Both the position numbers and the translations under genes were made by a program. From NCBI RefSeq assembly GCF_001659605.2, contig NC_035170.2:10280817-10344816 (forward strand): a DNA stretch of 64,000 bases, in the 5' to 3' direction. The stretch is from Manihot esculenta. Taxonomy: Eukaryota > Streptophyta > Magnoliopsida > Malpighiales > Euphorbiaceae. Shown in pieces: positions 34,675 to 46,468 of the stretch (the first letter of the stretch is position 1; each line of letters opens with the position of its first letter). The notes below the pieces were generated by a model, which ran no database searches, was not told where the DNA came from, and was given only the letters and a program-made list of their open reading frames with translations.

Positions 34675-36503
34675 TGACAGGAGCGGTTGTCGAAGCTGGT
34701 CAAAAATAACCTTCTTGGTTACCTACAATTTACAACTGTAGACAGTGGTGAAGGATCGTATCCACAGAGAATTGATTACCTATTTATTTATCTCAATCAA
34801 GACCAAGAGAACTAATTGAAAACACAAGTGAAAGCAAGTAATTGAAAGCTGAATTAAAGTAAAATGCAATAAAAGTAAAAAAAGGGGTTTTGAGATGATT
34901 TGATTAACAACTATTGAAAGCAATTAAAACAGCAAGTAGTTAATATAAAAGAAGAAATCAATATGAGAAAAGTCTAGTTGAAGATATGGATCCACTTTGG
35001 TTGTTTGGGTTGATCATTGAAACATGGTTATCTTGATTGAGTCAATAGGTTGGTTATGGGGGTGGAAGACGCTTCTCACCACCATGTCTTTCCTTATGAA
35101 CAAACTGATTAGGGAACGTCCTCTAACCAATTACTAATCAACAAATTGCCAAGGAACGTCCTTGGGCCTTAGGCATCAAAACAATTGCCAATTGCATGAA
35201 GAACAAGAAAGATCCAAACCCTAACTACTCAAACGCATGAGATGATGTTAGATCATACAATTCCTTGGGTTTTTACTCCAAGTGTTCTAAGATCAGAATA
35301 TTTCCAGCAATTACGGACTAACAAATATCCTAATCAACAATCAATTAACTTTGCAATCAAGAATCAAATGGCCAATTTGATTAAAACAACAAAGCAATCT
35401 TGGAATCAAAGCACAATTGCATGAATATTGAATAAAATCAAAGACAAAAGTTTCTATTCAGATCTCACAACCTTTTAAACAACCTTAGTTTCAACCAAAC
35501 TTCAACTAGAAAGAGGGTTTCAGCCACTAATGGCTGAACCAAACAGAAAATAAAAGAAAAGAAAGCAAAAGATGAAGAACTAAGGTGGAGAGAGAGACTT
35601 GGGGGCCTTGCCGATTTTTGGGAGATGAGAAGCTGTCTTCTTGTCTTCTTGAAGCCTTTAAATAGATCTTGAGAGGCTGCCTAGGGTTTCATGGAAGTCC
35701 AGAAGACTTTTAGAGGCTGTCCAAAGTGTCCTTGGTGTTGCATGTGCCTTATTTGAGCATGTATGAAGGCAAAAACGAGTTGCATGTGATGGAAGGCAAG
35801 TGGGGGGACTTTGGTCTTTTTACTTGCTGCCCAAGGTCTTCAAGATGTTGCCTAAAGAGTGAAGAGGCTGCCCATGCACTAATAAGGAAGGGGGAGACTC
35901 CTTTTGAATTTTGAATGTGCATGGCACTAAGTAGGAAGCATGTGATCTTTGGATTTTCTTTCCTTAATAAGGGGGATCTTGAAATCCAATAATTGAATGT
36001 GAATATTGAAGATTTGGATCTCAAGATACTTCCCTTATTTGGCTCTTCAAATATGGCAACTTGGGATATGGCTTCTTGAACAAGGAAGGAATGCAATGGA
36101 GCGCATTTTCGGCTGCCTAAGTTGAGTTTCGGAGGCTGGAATTTTGGAGGTTCGGCGGCCGGAGTTTGGGATTCGGTGGCTGAAGGTAGTGGACTTTCGT
36201 CTCTGTCTGCATGGTTCGACGGCCGAAGGTGCCGCCGAAGGAGGTCCACTTTCGTCTCTGGAGTCCTCTTTCGGCCGCTGAAGGTTGCCGCCGAAGGTGA
36301 CTGATTTTTGGCTTCCGAAAGTTGCCTCTGAAAGTTGCTCCTCTAATTTGGGCTTCTTTTGGCATTTTTAAGAGCATTTTCTCCAAAATGTTTCTTCACA
36401 CCTAATACTTGCAAAACATGATTAAAACCACAAAATTAGGTAGAATAGGTGCAAATAAACATCAATAAGACCATGAAAATATGGACTAAAATATGCTCTA
36501 TCA
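34675..36503 (-). mobile_element. LTR of an Athila-like gypsy element inserted in T2
   Basis: The 1,829-bp segment has TGACAG...CTATCA ends (TGATAG...CTGTCA in its own orientation). It begins exactly where T2 pol stops matching T3, and a polypurine-tract complement (AATACCCCCACACTT) follows at 36504, making it the 3' LTR of a minus-strand element. Its interior is unlike the Tekay LTR except for a GC-rich palindrome block at 36105-36310. The associated integrase lies at 47386-48669, beyond the T3 insertion. Confidence 0.82.
36105..36310. repeat. Tekay-type palindrome module inside the Athila-like LTR
   Basis: Contains GGTTCGGCGGCC, GACTTTCGTCTCTGTCTG, GGTTCGACGGCCGAAGGTGC, CGCCGAAGG, a second ACTTTCGTCTCTG and TTTCGGCCGCTGAAGGT. 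The same series (ACTTTCGTCTCTGTCTG, then TTCGGCCGCCGAAGGTGC) occurs in the T4 Tekay LTR at about 49260-49370 on the same printed strand, although the two elements are oppositely oriented. Confidence 0.82.
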
Positions 36504-36643
36504 AATACCCCCACACTTAAGCTTTTGCTTGTCCGCAAGCAAATAAACATAGTCAAATAAGCTTTCTTTGCTCTAGATCCTTATTTCCACTTAAGCTCAT
36601 ACTCAAGACACCTATTTTGAAGCATTGCAGTGAAGAATATATT
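36504..36643 (-). other. Polypurine tract and 3' non-coding end of the Athila-like element (right of its LTR)
   Basis: AATACCCCCACACTTAAGCT is the complement of a purine-rich plus-strand primer directly abutting the LTR. The following 120 bp are non-coding and continue at 46469 after the T3 insertion. Confidence 0.75.
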
Positions 36644-38869
36644 TGTAACGACCCAAAAATCGGACCGCTACCGGCGCTAGGATCCAGATCGGCTTAAGGC
36701 CGCCGGGACCCGTAGCAAGCCTGACATATAACCTGTAAACCTGTATAATCCCATACATGATCCACAACATACATAAAAAAAATTAAAACTTTTCTTCCCA
36801 TGAACACCAACCAAACTCAACCTGTGCATAAACATTAACATAACATTGATCCCTCTGTGGGATCTCATCAGTGCCCCCAAGGGGTGACATAACATACGTT
36901 GAGTTGGTTTACATAAACATCGTAAAAATCTCTAAGATCATGTGTTAAAGGGATAGCACAATCTATGGTCAAGCACACACTAACATCCATAAACCTCATT
37001 ACATAACTATACTGTACTTTAACATTACAATTTAATCATGTCCATTGCTAGATATTACATAAGCATGACTTCTTTACTCTATCCGGACTCCCGCACTATA
37101 CTGTACCTGCAAGCCTGGGGGTAAAGGGAGAGGGGTGAGCTAAAAGCCCAGTGAGCAGAACTATAAAACATATTAACACTATGCTCCAATGAAATGCATC
37201 ATAACACAGATAATTCACATAAGGGTTGGGTGAACCTGTCACCAATTAGTCCAAGCTAACATTGTGCCAGGCCGTAGCATGGGGTCCTGGTCTTCCTGTC
37301 ATAACATACATTACTTACCATTTGCCCCAGGGCCTCCTCTGGGCTCCTGGTCTTCGAGTCCCATAACCGTGCCAGGCCGTAGAATGGGGTCCTGGTCTTT
37401 CCTTACATAGTGCCAGGCCGTAGAATGGGGTCCTGGTCTTCCTGTCATGGACTAATTGGGTCATCCAACATTCACCCACATCAACAACAATCGATGCAAT
37501 GCGACATATTCGTGAAACTAATGCAATCACCCTATTGCATGATCATGATGCATGAAACATGATAAAACATTTAATTTAAAAGATTAAGTTTAGTTCCACT
37601 CACCTCTGGCTGACTCTGACAACACCGAAGCAGCTGACCTCACTGCTGGGGTCCTCGGTTCCTCGGGTCCGAACCTACACAGGTGGACTCAAATGAGGGA
37701 CCAAACATACTTGAACATAACTCTAAAATACTCCCCAAAAACCCCCCTAAAACATCCTGAAAACATCACATAAAAACATGCAAGAAATGGCTGAACAGGG
37801 CACTTTCGGCGGCAGGTTCGGCGGCCGAAAGTCCCTCCAGAGCCGAAAGTCAGGCAGGTTCGGCGGCACCTTCGGCGGCCGAACCTCCCAGACAGATCCG
37901 AAAGTCTTCTTTCGGGGGCAAGCTTCGGCAGCCGAATGCTGCCTCCACAAGGGGGTTCGGCGGCCGAAACTCCCTTCGGCGGCCGAACCTGGTTTCTGCC
38001 AGAAGGGCAGAAACTTGGTTCACATGAACCCCTTGCCTCCCAAAACCTCAAATCATGCATAAATCTCAACCAAAACATGCATACAAGTTCCTAGGGGTCT
38101 CAAACAGTCATATACCCCAACTACAACACTTCAAACACACACAATCAACACACATTGTTCAAAACATCAATATTAACCCATAACTCAACATATAACCTAA
38201 CATGCATTTCTACCCATAGATCTTGCATAAAACTTATTTAAAAACACATAAGGAGCTTAAGATCGGCTCTTACCTCTTGAAGATCGAGAGGGAGACGACC
38301 TAAACTTGGAGATCCACGAAAATGAGCTCCTGAGTTCCCAAAGCTCCAAAACTTGGTTTAAATGCTCAAAACTTGCAATGTGAGTTTAAAACTCAAGAAA
38401 AATGGAAGAGATTTGGAGGAAGAACACAAGAGTTGCAAAGGGAAGGTCGGAAGCTTGCTGTGGCCGAAAATGGGAGAAAACTCGCCCATTTCGGCTAAGT
38501 GCCCCTTTTATAGGTGGCTGGCCAGGCCACGTTCGGGGGCCGAATGCGCTTCCGCATCCATGAAATGTTCGGCGGACGAACTTGACTTTCAGCGGCCGAA
38601 ACTGGACTTCCCTAACTCATGCTTTCGGGGGCCTAACGTGCCTCCAAAACGCATGCATGTTCGGCGGCCGAACTTGACTTTCGGCGGCCGAACCTGGGTT
38701 TTCCTCCAAGGACTTTTCATGCAAAAACTCATTTAATTTCATACTTAAAATCATAAAACACATTAAAAATTTTTTATAAAACATGATTCTACCCTTTTAG
38801 AGGTCTCCGGCATCCGAGATTCCACCGGACGGTAGGAATTCCGATACCGGAGTCTAGCCGGGTATTACA
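36644..38869 (-). repeat. T3 3' LTR
   Basis: It runs from TGTAACGACCC to GGGTATTACA. In element orientation: palindrome cluster A (38530-38700), TATA box (CCTATAAAAGG complement, about 38507-38517), splice donor GAG|GTAAG (at about 38270), palindrome cluster B (37800-37990), then a minisatellite (37243-37445). Confidence 0.97.
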
Positions 38870-38884
38870 TTCTCCCCCCCTTAA
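38870..38884 (-). other. T3 polypurine tract
   Basis: TTCTCCCCCCCTTAA is the complement of TTAAGGGGGGGAGAA, directly next to the 3' LTR, where second-strand synthesis starts. Confidence 0.92.
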
Positions 38885-38969
38885 AAACATTCGTCCCCGA
38901 ATGTTCCTCAACTAGTACATACATAGCAAACAACATAGCATACATACATGAAATACATAGAGACTAACC

Positions 38970-41900
38970 TTAAAAGAGATGAGGATATTGCCGGAGCATA
39001 GACTCCCGTGTCTCCCAAGTACATTCTTCCAAATTGTGGTGGTTCCAAAGGACTTTCACCATCGGGATTTCCTTGTTTCTTAGCTTTCTGATCTGGGTGT
39101 CTAGGATCCGTACCGGCTGCTCAACATAGGTGAGATCCTCTTGGATCTCCACATCAGGCTCACTAAGAACCTTGCCCGGATCTGACACGAACTTTCTCAA
39201 CATAGAAACATGGAAAACCGGATGGATTCGCTTCATTGAAGCAGGTAAATCCAACTTGTACGATACATTCCCAATCCTTTGCAGGACTTCAAAGGGTCCG
39301 ATGTACCGCGGAGCCAACTTACCCTTCTTCCCGAACCGAACCACTCCTTTCATTGGAGACACCTTGAGCAATACCAGATCCCCCTCCTGAAACTCTACTA
39401 GTCTTCTGCGGATGTCTGCATAACTCTTCTGTCTGCTTGCAGCAGTCTTGATTCTTTCTCTGATTAAGGGTACCGCCCTGCTGGTGATCTGTACTAGCTC
39501 AGGCCCTGCCAAGGCCTTTTCTCCAACTTCTTCCCAGCAAACAGGTGACCTGCACTTCCTCCCGTACAAAGCTTCATATGGAGCCATCCCGATGCTAGCA
39601 TGATGGCCGTTATTGTAGGCAAACTCCACCAAAGGTAGATGCTGCCTCCAAGAACGCCAAAGTCCAGCACACACATTCTAAGCATATCCTCGATAGTCTG
39701 GATGGTCCTCTCCGACTGTCCGTCCGTCTGGGGGTGGAAGGCAGTGCTGAAATCCAACCTAGTACCCATGGCATTCTGCAGACTCCGCCAAAACCTGGAG
39801 GTGAACTGGGGCCCTCTATCTGACACTATAGAAACAGGAACCCCATGCAGTCTGACTATCTCATCTACATACACCTGCGCCAACTTGTCCACAGAGTAGC
39901 CACTCCTGACAGGGATGAAGTGAGCAGATTTGGTGAGTCTGTCCACAATCACCCATATGGAGTCCAATCTGTTGGACGCTGCCGGTAACCCCACTACGAA
40001 GTCCATAGCTATATTCTCCCATTTCCACTCTGGAATAGGTAGCGGGTTAAGCATTCCAGCCAGCTTCTGATGTTCCAGCTTCACCCTCTGACAAACTTCG
40101 CAGGCTGACACAAACTGTGCCACTTCTCTCTTCATAGCTGGCCACCAATAAACTTTCTTCAGATTCTGATACATTTTGGTGGCTCCGGGGTGAATGCTGT
40201 ATCTTGCATTATGAGACTCTCTCATAATGTCTCCTTTTAGCCCTATGTCATCTGGTACACACAATCGACTCCCATAGCGGAGGATCCCCTTGTTGTCGAA
40301 TCTGAACTCGCTGTCTTTGCTTGACTGAACAGTCCTGGCAATCTTCACTAACTCTGGGTCCTCATGCTGTTTCTGAGCCACTTGCTCCAGAAACACAGGT
40401 GTCACTTTCATCTGAGCAACTAAAGCACCTGTACCAGACAACTCCAACTGTAGACCTTCCTCAATGAGCTTGTAAAACTCCTTCACCACTGGTCTCCTCT
40501 CTACCGTGATGTGGGATAGACTGCCTAGTGACTTCCGGCTTAGGGCGTCTGCCACGACATTCGCCTTACCCGGATGATACTGAATCTTGCAATCATAGTC
40601 ACTTAGCAGCTCCACCCATCTCCTCTGCCTCAAGTTCAAATCCCTCTGACTCAAGATGTACTGCAAGCTTTTATGATCTGTGAACATCTCACATTTTACC
40701 CCATAGAGGTAGTGCCTCCACATCTTGAGTGCAAAAATCACTGCTGCCATCTCTAGGTCATGTGTGGGGTAATTCAACTCATGCTTCTTTAGCTGTCTAG
40801 AAGCATAAGCAATCACCCTCTCATTCTGCATCAGTACACAACCCAGTCCCACTCGGGACGCGTCACAAAAGATGGTAAAGTCCTCATCACTAGATGGCAG
40901 AGCTAAAACTGGTGCTGAAGTCAACCTCTTCTTAAGCTCTTCGAAACTCTCTTCGCACTGGTCGGTCCACACAAACTTCTGATTCTTCCTGGTCAGTCTA
41001 GTCAGAGGAGCTGCAATTTTCGAGAAGTCCTGAACGAACCTCCTGTAGTAACCTGCTAAACCCAAGAAACTCCTGATCTCCGTCACTGAAGTGGGTCTAG
41101 GCCAGTTAGCCACAACTTCTACCTTCTTGGGGTCTACCTCTATTCCATTTTCTGACACCACATGCCCCAAGAATGAAATGCTCCTCAGCCAGAACTCACA
41201 CTTAGAGAACTTGGCATACAAGCCATGTTCCCTCAAGGTCTGTAGAACCAACCTCAGATGATGGGCATGCTCCTCTGCATTCCTGGAATACACTAGGATA
41301 TCATCTATGAAGACAATAACGAAGTGATCCAGGTACTGGCTAAACACTCTGTTCATGAGATCCATGAATGCTGCAGGGGCGTTGGTTAACCCGAACGGCA
41401 TCACAAGGAACTCAAAATGCCCATATCTGGTCCTGAAAGCTGTCTTTGGCACATCCTCTTCCCTGATCCTCAGCTGATGATACCCGGACCTCAGATCTAT
41501 TTTGGAGAAACAACCCGCTCCTGCTAGCTGGTGGAACAGATCGTCGATCCTTGGCAATGGGTACTTGTTCTTGGTAGTGACTTTGTTCAACTGTCTGTAG
41601 TCGATACAAAGTCTAAGGGATCCATCCTTCTTTCTCACAAACAAAACTGGAGCACCCCAGGGTGAGGTACTCGGTCGGATGAAGCCCTTGTCTACCAGCT
41701 CCTGCAACTGCTCCTTCAACTCTTTCAATTCTGCTGGCGCCATCCTGTAGGGAGGGATAGAGATCGGTCGGGTTCCAGGCATCAGTTCTATCTCGAACTC
41801 TATCTCCCTAGCAGGTGGTAAACCTGGCAGTTCGTCTGGGAACACATCTAAGAACTCTCTCACCACTGGCACCGAGGCGGGCTCTCTAACCTGACTGCTA

Positions 41901-43963
41901 AGCTCTCTCACATGAGCCAAATACCCCTGACATCCCTTCCTAAGCAACCTACGAGCCTGAAGAGCTGATATCAGACCTCTAGGTGTACCCCTCCTGTCTC
42001 CTCTGAAGACAACCTCAGACCCATCCTGACCTCTGAACCTGACTACCTTGTCCCTGCAGTCCAAGGTAGCACCATGGGTAGATAACCAGTCCATCCCTAG
42101 AATGACGTCAAAATCTGTCAAATCTAGAACCACTAGGTCGGCGGACAAGCATCTTCCCTCAACAAACACAGGACTACACTGGCAGACTAACTCTGCCACT
42201 GATGGATCACACTTGGGTCCACTGACCCAGAGAGGACACTCTAACCCAGAAGTCATCAGACCTAACCTCCCCACGGCTCTCGGAGCAATAAAAGAATGAG
42301 ATGCACCAGGGTCCATCAAGGCATACACATCTGAACAACCAATGATTAAGTTACCTGCCACCACGGTGTTAGATGCATCTGCCTCCTGCTGAGTCATTGT
42401 GAAGATCCGTGCTGGAGCTGATGGACATTCACCTCTGAAACCAGCTGAGGAAGAGGCTGCCCCTCTTCCTCTGCCTCTGCCACTGGCCTGAGTCATGGCT
42501 GGAGCTGCTGGTTGCGCTACACTGCCTGAAGCTGTCTGCTGGGACCGAGCCACCGGGACTGCTCTTGGACAATCTCGAGCCATATGCCCCTCTTGACCAC
42601 ATCTGAAACAGGTGTTCGTCCCGAACCGACATACTCCCCTGTGTGGCTTACCACACCTCGCACAAACTGCATTATCCGCACCAGAGCTTGAGCCACTCCC
42701 AAATCCCAGACTAGACTTGACTTTATTCCAGAACTTATTCTTCTTACCCTTGGGCTTACCCCATTTCTTACTGCCTGAAGCTGCTGTACTCAAGGTAGAG
42801 GGATCTAATCTTCCCCCACCCGGAGTTTTAGAACCGGAAGACTGTGCCACTGACTGCTTAACTGTCCCCTGAACGATGGCACTGGCCTCCATTTTCCTGG
42901 CCATATCTACTATGGCATGGAAGCTCTCCCTGTCCACTGACTGGATTAAGGAGGAATACCTAGAATGGAGTTTCATGACATACCTCCTTGACCTCTTTGA
43001 ATCTGTGTCCAGACTCTGTCCAGAAAAAGGCAACAACTCCATAAATCTGTCGGTGTACTCCTCTACACTCATTTCCTCCGTCTGCCTCAACTGCTCAAAC
43101 TCTATCATCTTCAGCTCCCTTGAACTATCGGGAAAAGCCCATCCTGCAAACTCATTTGCAAACTCTTCCCAAGTCATGCTGTCCACTCTCGGGTTCACAT
43201 AATTCTTGAACCACTCTCGTGCCTTCTTGCACTTAAGCGTGAACCCAGCCATCTGAATGGCTCTACTGTCATCAGCCCCAATCTCATCTGTGATTACTTT
43301 AACCCTTTCAAGATACACAAATGGGTCATCCCCTTTTTCACACTGAGGAGCACCCAGTTTCATGTAGTCAGTCATCTTGACCTTGCTCCCACTGGCTGAG
43401 CTAGGTCTAGAAGGTTGAGTAACTGGGGCTTCTGGTTCTGCTGGTGGTGGAGATGGTGCAACATTTTCTGAGGTAGGGTTTGCTGGATTTGGATAGTAGG
43501 GCGGAGGTGGATACATTGGGTACTGAGAGTATGGTGGGTAGTAAGGTGGGTACGGCATCTGTGTGGGATAAGGGGTAAAGCTAGGGTAATCCGATGTACC
43601 TCCCATCGAATACCCGGGGTGTTGTGAGAAGTGTGGGTAGTGAGGTGGCTGTACAAATCCCGAGGCCTTAGTGCCTCCTTGGGACTCTCCCATTCCCTCT
43701 TCTGACATGCCAACTCCTAGACTGCCATCCCTTCTCTGCTCTACATCCATATCATCCCCCATATCCTCTGACGCTCCTCCCTGAACTGTTCCTCTGACTG
43801 ATCTACTTCTACCCAGATCCAGAGACGTTCTAGGGTCTCTTACTGTTCTTTCTCTGCTAGACCTACTAGACATTGCCCTCGGCAATGCTGGAGGACGGGC
43901 GCTCATGCCCTCATCCTCAGGTGGTACTCCAGTCAATCTTGCTGATCGACGAGTTCCCCTCAT
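38970..43963 (-). CDS. T3 gag-pol polyprotein (one frameshift)
   Basis: The start is ATG 43963 ([10 protein letters not shown]), just after a splice-acceptor-like site. Order with approximate residues: Pro/Tyr-rich N-terminus ([13 protein letters not shown]); retrotransposon gag (240-360, [11 protein letters not shown]); CCHC zinc knuckle [14 protein letters not shown] (450); protease with DPGASHSF (550); reverse transcriptase ([10 protein letters not shown] about 800, [11 protein letters not shown] about 885); RNase H ([13 protein letters not shown] about 1030); integrase with an HHCC domain (1250-1290) and D,D,E residues in [16 protein letters not shown] and DGQSERTIQ (to 1420). A one-base deletion near 39655 then shifts the frame; the remainder (39654-38970) encodes the integrase tail and a chromodomain-like end ([18 protein letters not shown]). 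The protease motif has Asp-Pro-Gly rather than the usual Asp-Thr/Ser-Gly. The polyprotein makes the particle, reverse transcript and integration complex. Confidence 0.95.
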
Positions 43964-44227
43964 CCTGTTTTCTAAAAAACAGTACACATCACATCACAAG
44001 CAAACATTAGCATCATATGGTTCATGTGGGCACACATGAACCCGCATCACATACATCACATATCATAGCATATCATTAACGCACATGCATAAAATCATGG
44101 CATTTCACTTCATCATGCAAGACAGGACTCCACATCCTATCCTAGTGGACATGATCTTTCCTATTGTGCTTGACCTTCTATAACATCTATGAGCCCGACA
44201 CTCTAGGTCCGACCATATGAACCTAGG

Positions 44228-44239
44228 GCTCTGATACCA
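44228..44239 (-). other. T3 primer binding site
   Basis: GCTCTGATACCA is the complement of TGGTATCAGAGC, which pairs with the 3' end of initiator tRNA-Met. It is separated from the 5' LTR by three bases. Confidence 0.95.
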
Positions 44240-44242
44240 TTC

Positions 44243-46468
44243 TGTAACGACCCGAAAATCGGACCGCTACCGGCGCTAGGATCCAGATCGGCTTAAGGCC
44301 GCCGGGACCCGTAGCAAGCCTGACATATAACCTGTAAACCTGTATAATCCCATACATGATCCACAACATACATAAAAAAAATTAAAACTTTTCTTCCCAT
44401 GAACACCAACCAAACTCAACCTGTGCATAAACATTAACATAACATTGATCCCTCTGTGGGATCTCATCAGTGCCCCCAAGGGGTGACATAACATACGTTG
44501 AGTTGGTTTACATAAACATCGTAAAAATCTCTAAGATCATGTGTTAAAGGGATAGCACAATCTATGGTCAAGCACACACTAACATCCATAAACCTCATTA
44601 CATAACTATACTGTACTTTAACATTACAATTTGATCATGTCCATTGCTAGATATTACATAAGCATGACTTCTTTACTCTATCCGGACTCCCGCACTATAC
44701 TGTACCTGCAAGCCTGGGGGTAAAGGGAGAGGGGTGAGCTAAAAGCCCAGTGAGCAGAACTATAAAACATATTAACACTATGCTCCAATGAAATGCATCA
44801 TAACACAGACAATTCACATAAGGGTTGGGTGAACCTGTCACCAATTAGTCCAAGCTAACATTGTGCCAGGCCGTAGCATGGGGTCCTGGTCTTCCTGTCA
44901 TAACATACATTACTTACCATTTGCCCCAGGGCCTCCTCTGGGCTCCTGGTCTTCGAGTCCCATAACCGTGCCAGGCCGTAGAATGGGGTCCTGGTCTTTC
45001 CTTACATAGTGCCAGGCCGTAGAATGGGGTCCTGGTCTTCCTGTCATGGACTAATTGGGTCATCCAACATTCACCCACATCAACAACAATCGATGCAATG
45101 CGACATATTCGTGAAACTAATGCAATCACCCTATTGCATGATCATGATGCATGAAACATGATAAAACATTTAATTTAAAAGATTAAGTTTAGTTCCACTC
45201 ACCTCTGGCTGACTCTGACAACACCGAAGCAGCTGACCTCACTGCTGGGGTCCTCGGTTCCTCGGGTCCGAACCTACACAGGTGGACTCAAATGAGGGAC
45301 CAAACATACTTGAACATAACTCTAAAATACTCCCCAAAAACCCCCCTAAAACATCCTGAAAACATCACATAAAAACATGCAAGAAATGGCTGAACAGGGC
45401 ACTTTCGGCGGCAGGTTCGGCGGCCGAAAGTCCCTCCAGAGCCGAAAGTCAGGCAGGTTCGGCGGCACCTTCGGCGGCCGAACCTCCCAGACAGATCCGA
45501 AAGTCTTCTTTCGGGGGCAAGCTTCGGCAGCCGAATGCTGCCTCCACAAGGGGGTTCGGCGGCCGAAACTCCCTTCGGCGGCCGAACCTGGTTTCTGCCA
45601 GAAGGGCAGAAACTTGGTTCACATGAACCCCTTGCCTCCCAAAACCTCAAATCATGCATAAATCTCAACCAAAACATGCATACAAGTTCCTAGGGGTCTC
45701 AAACAGTCATATACCCCAACTACAACACTTCAAACACACACAATCAACACACATTGTTCAAAACATCAATATTAACCCATAACTCAACATATAACCTAAC
45801 ATGCATTTCTACCCATAGATCTTGCATAAAACTTATTTAAAAACACATAAGGAGCTTAAGATCGGCTCTTACCTCTTGAAGATCGAGAGGGAGACGACCT
45901 AAACTTGGAGATCCACGAAAATGAGCTCCTGAGTTCCCAAAGCTCCAAAACTTGGTTTAAATGCTCAAAACTTGCAATGTGAGTTTAAAACTCAAGAAAA
46001 ATGGAAGAGATTTGGAGGAAGAACACAAGAGTTGCAAAGGGAAGGTCGGAAGCTTGCTGTGGCCGAAAATGGGAGAAAACTCGCCCATTTCGGCTAAGTG
46101 CCCCTTTTATAGGTGGCTGGCCAGGCCACGTTCGGGGGCCGAATGCGCTTCCGCATCCATGAAATGTTCGGCGGACGAACTTGACTTTCAGCGGCCGAAA
46201 CTGGACTTCCCTAACTCATGCTTTCGGGGGCCTAACGTGCCTCCAAAACGCATGCATGTTCGGCGGCCGAACTTGACTTTCGGCGGCCGAACCTGGGTTT
46301 TCCTCCAAGGACTTTTCATGCAAAAACTCATTTAATTTCATACTTAAAATCATAAAACACATTAAAACATTTTTATAAAACATGATTCTACCCTTCTAGA
46401 GGTCTCCGGCATCCGAGATTCCACCGGACGGTAGGAATTCCGATACCGGAGTCTAGCCGGGTATTACA
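44243..46468 (-). repeat. T3 5' LTR with promoter
   Basis: Same length as the 3' LTR. TATA box complement at 46105-46113, predicted transcription start about 30 bp further (near 46075), leader splice donor at 45873/45872 and palindrome clusters on both sides of the promoter (46130-46300 and 45400-45590). Confidence 0.97.

Larger units (their letters stand above)
36644..46468 (-). mobile_element. T3: nearly intact Tekay-type chromovirus (Ty3/gypsy), 9,825 bp
   Basis: Two LTRs of 2,226 bp each (36644-38869 and 44243-46468) flank a primer site, gag-pol and a polypurine tract. The element is bounded by a perfect ATATT duplication (36639-36643 and 46469-46473). In comparing the LTRs by eye I found about five or six differences (for example CCCAAAAAT/CCCGAAAAT and AATCATG/GATCATG), so the insertion is very recent. 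A one-base deletion at about 39655 breaks the integrase; otherwise gag-pol is one open frame. It lies inside the 3' non-coding part of the Athila-like element. Confidence 0.97.

Noticed and set aside
37315..38736. ORFs repeated at 44914-46335
   Set aside because: They recur because they lie in the two T3 LTRs; none resembles a protein family.
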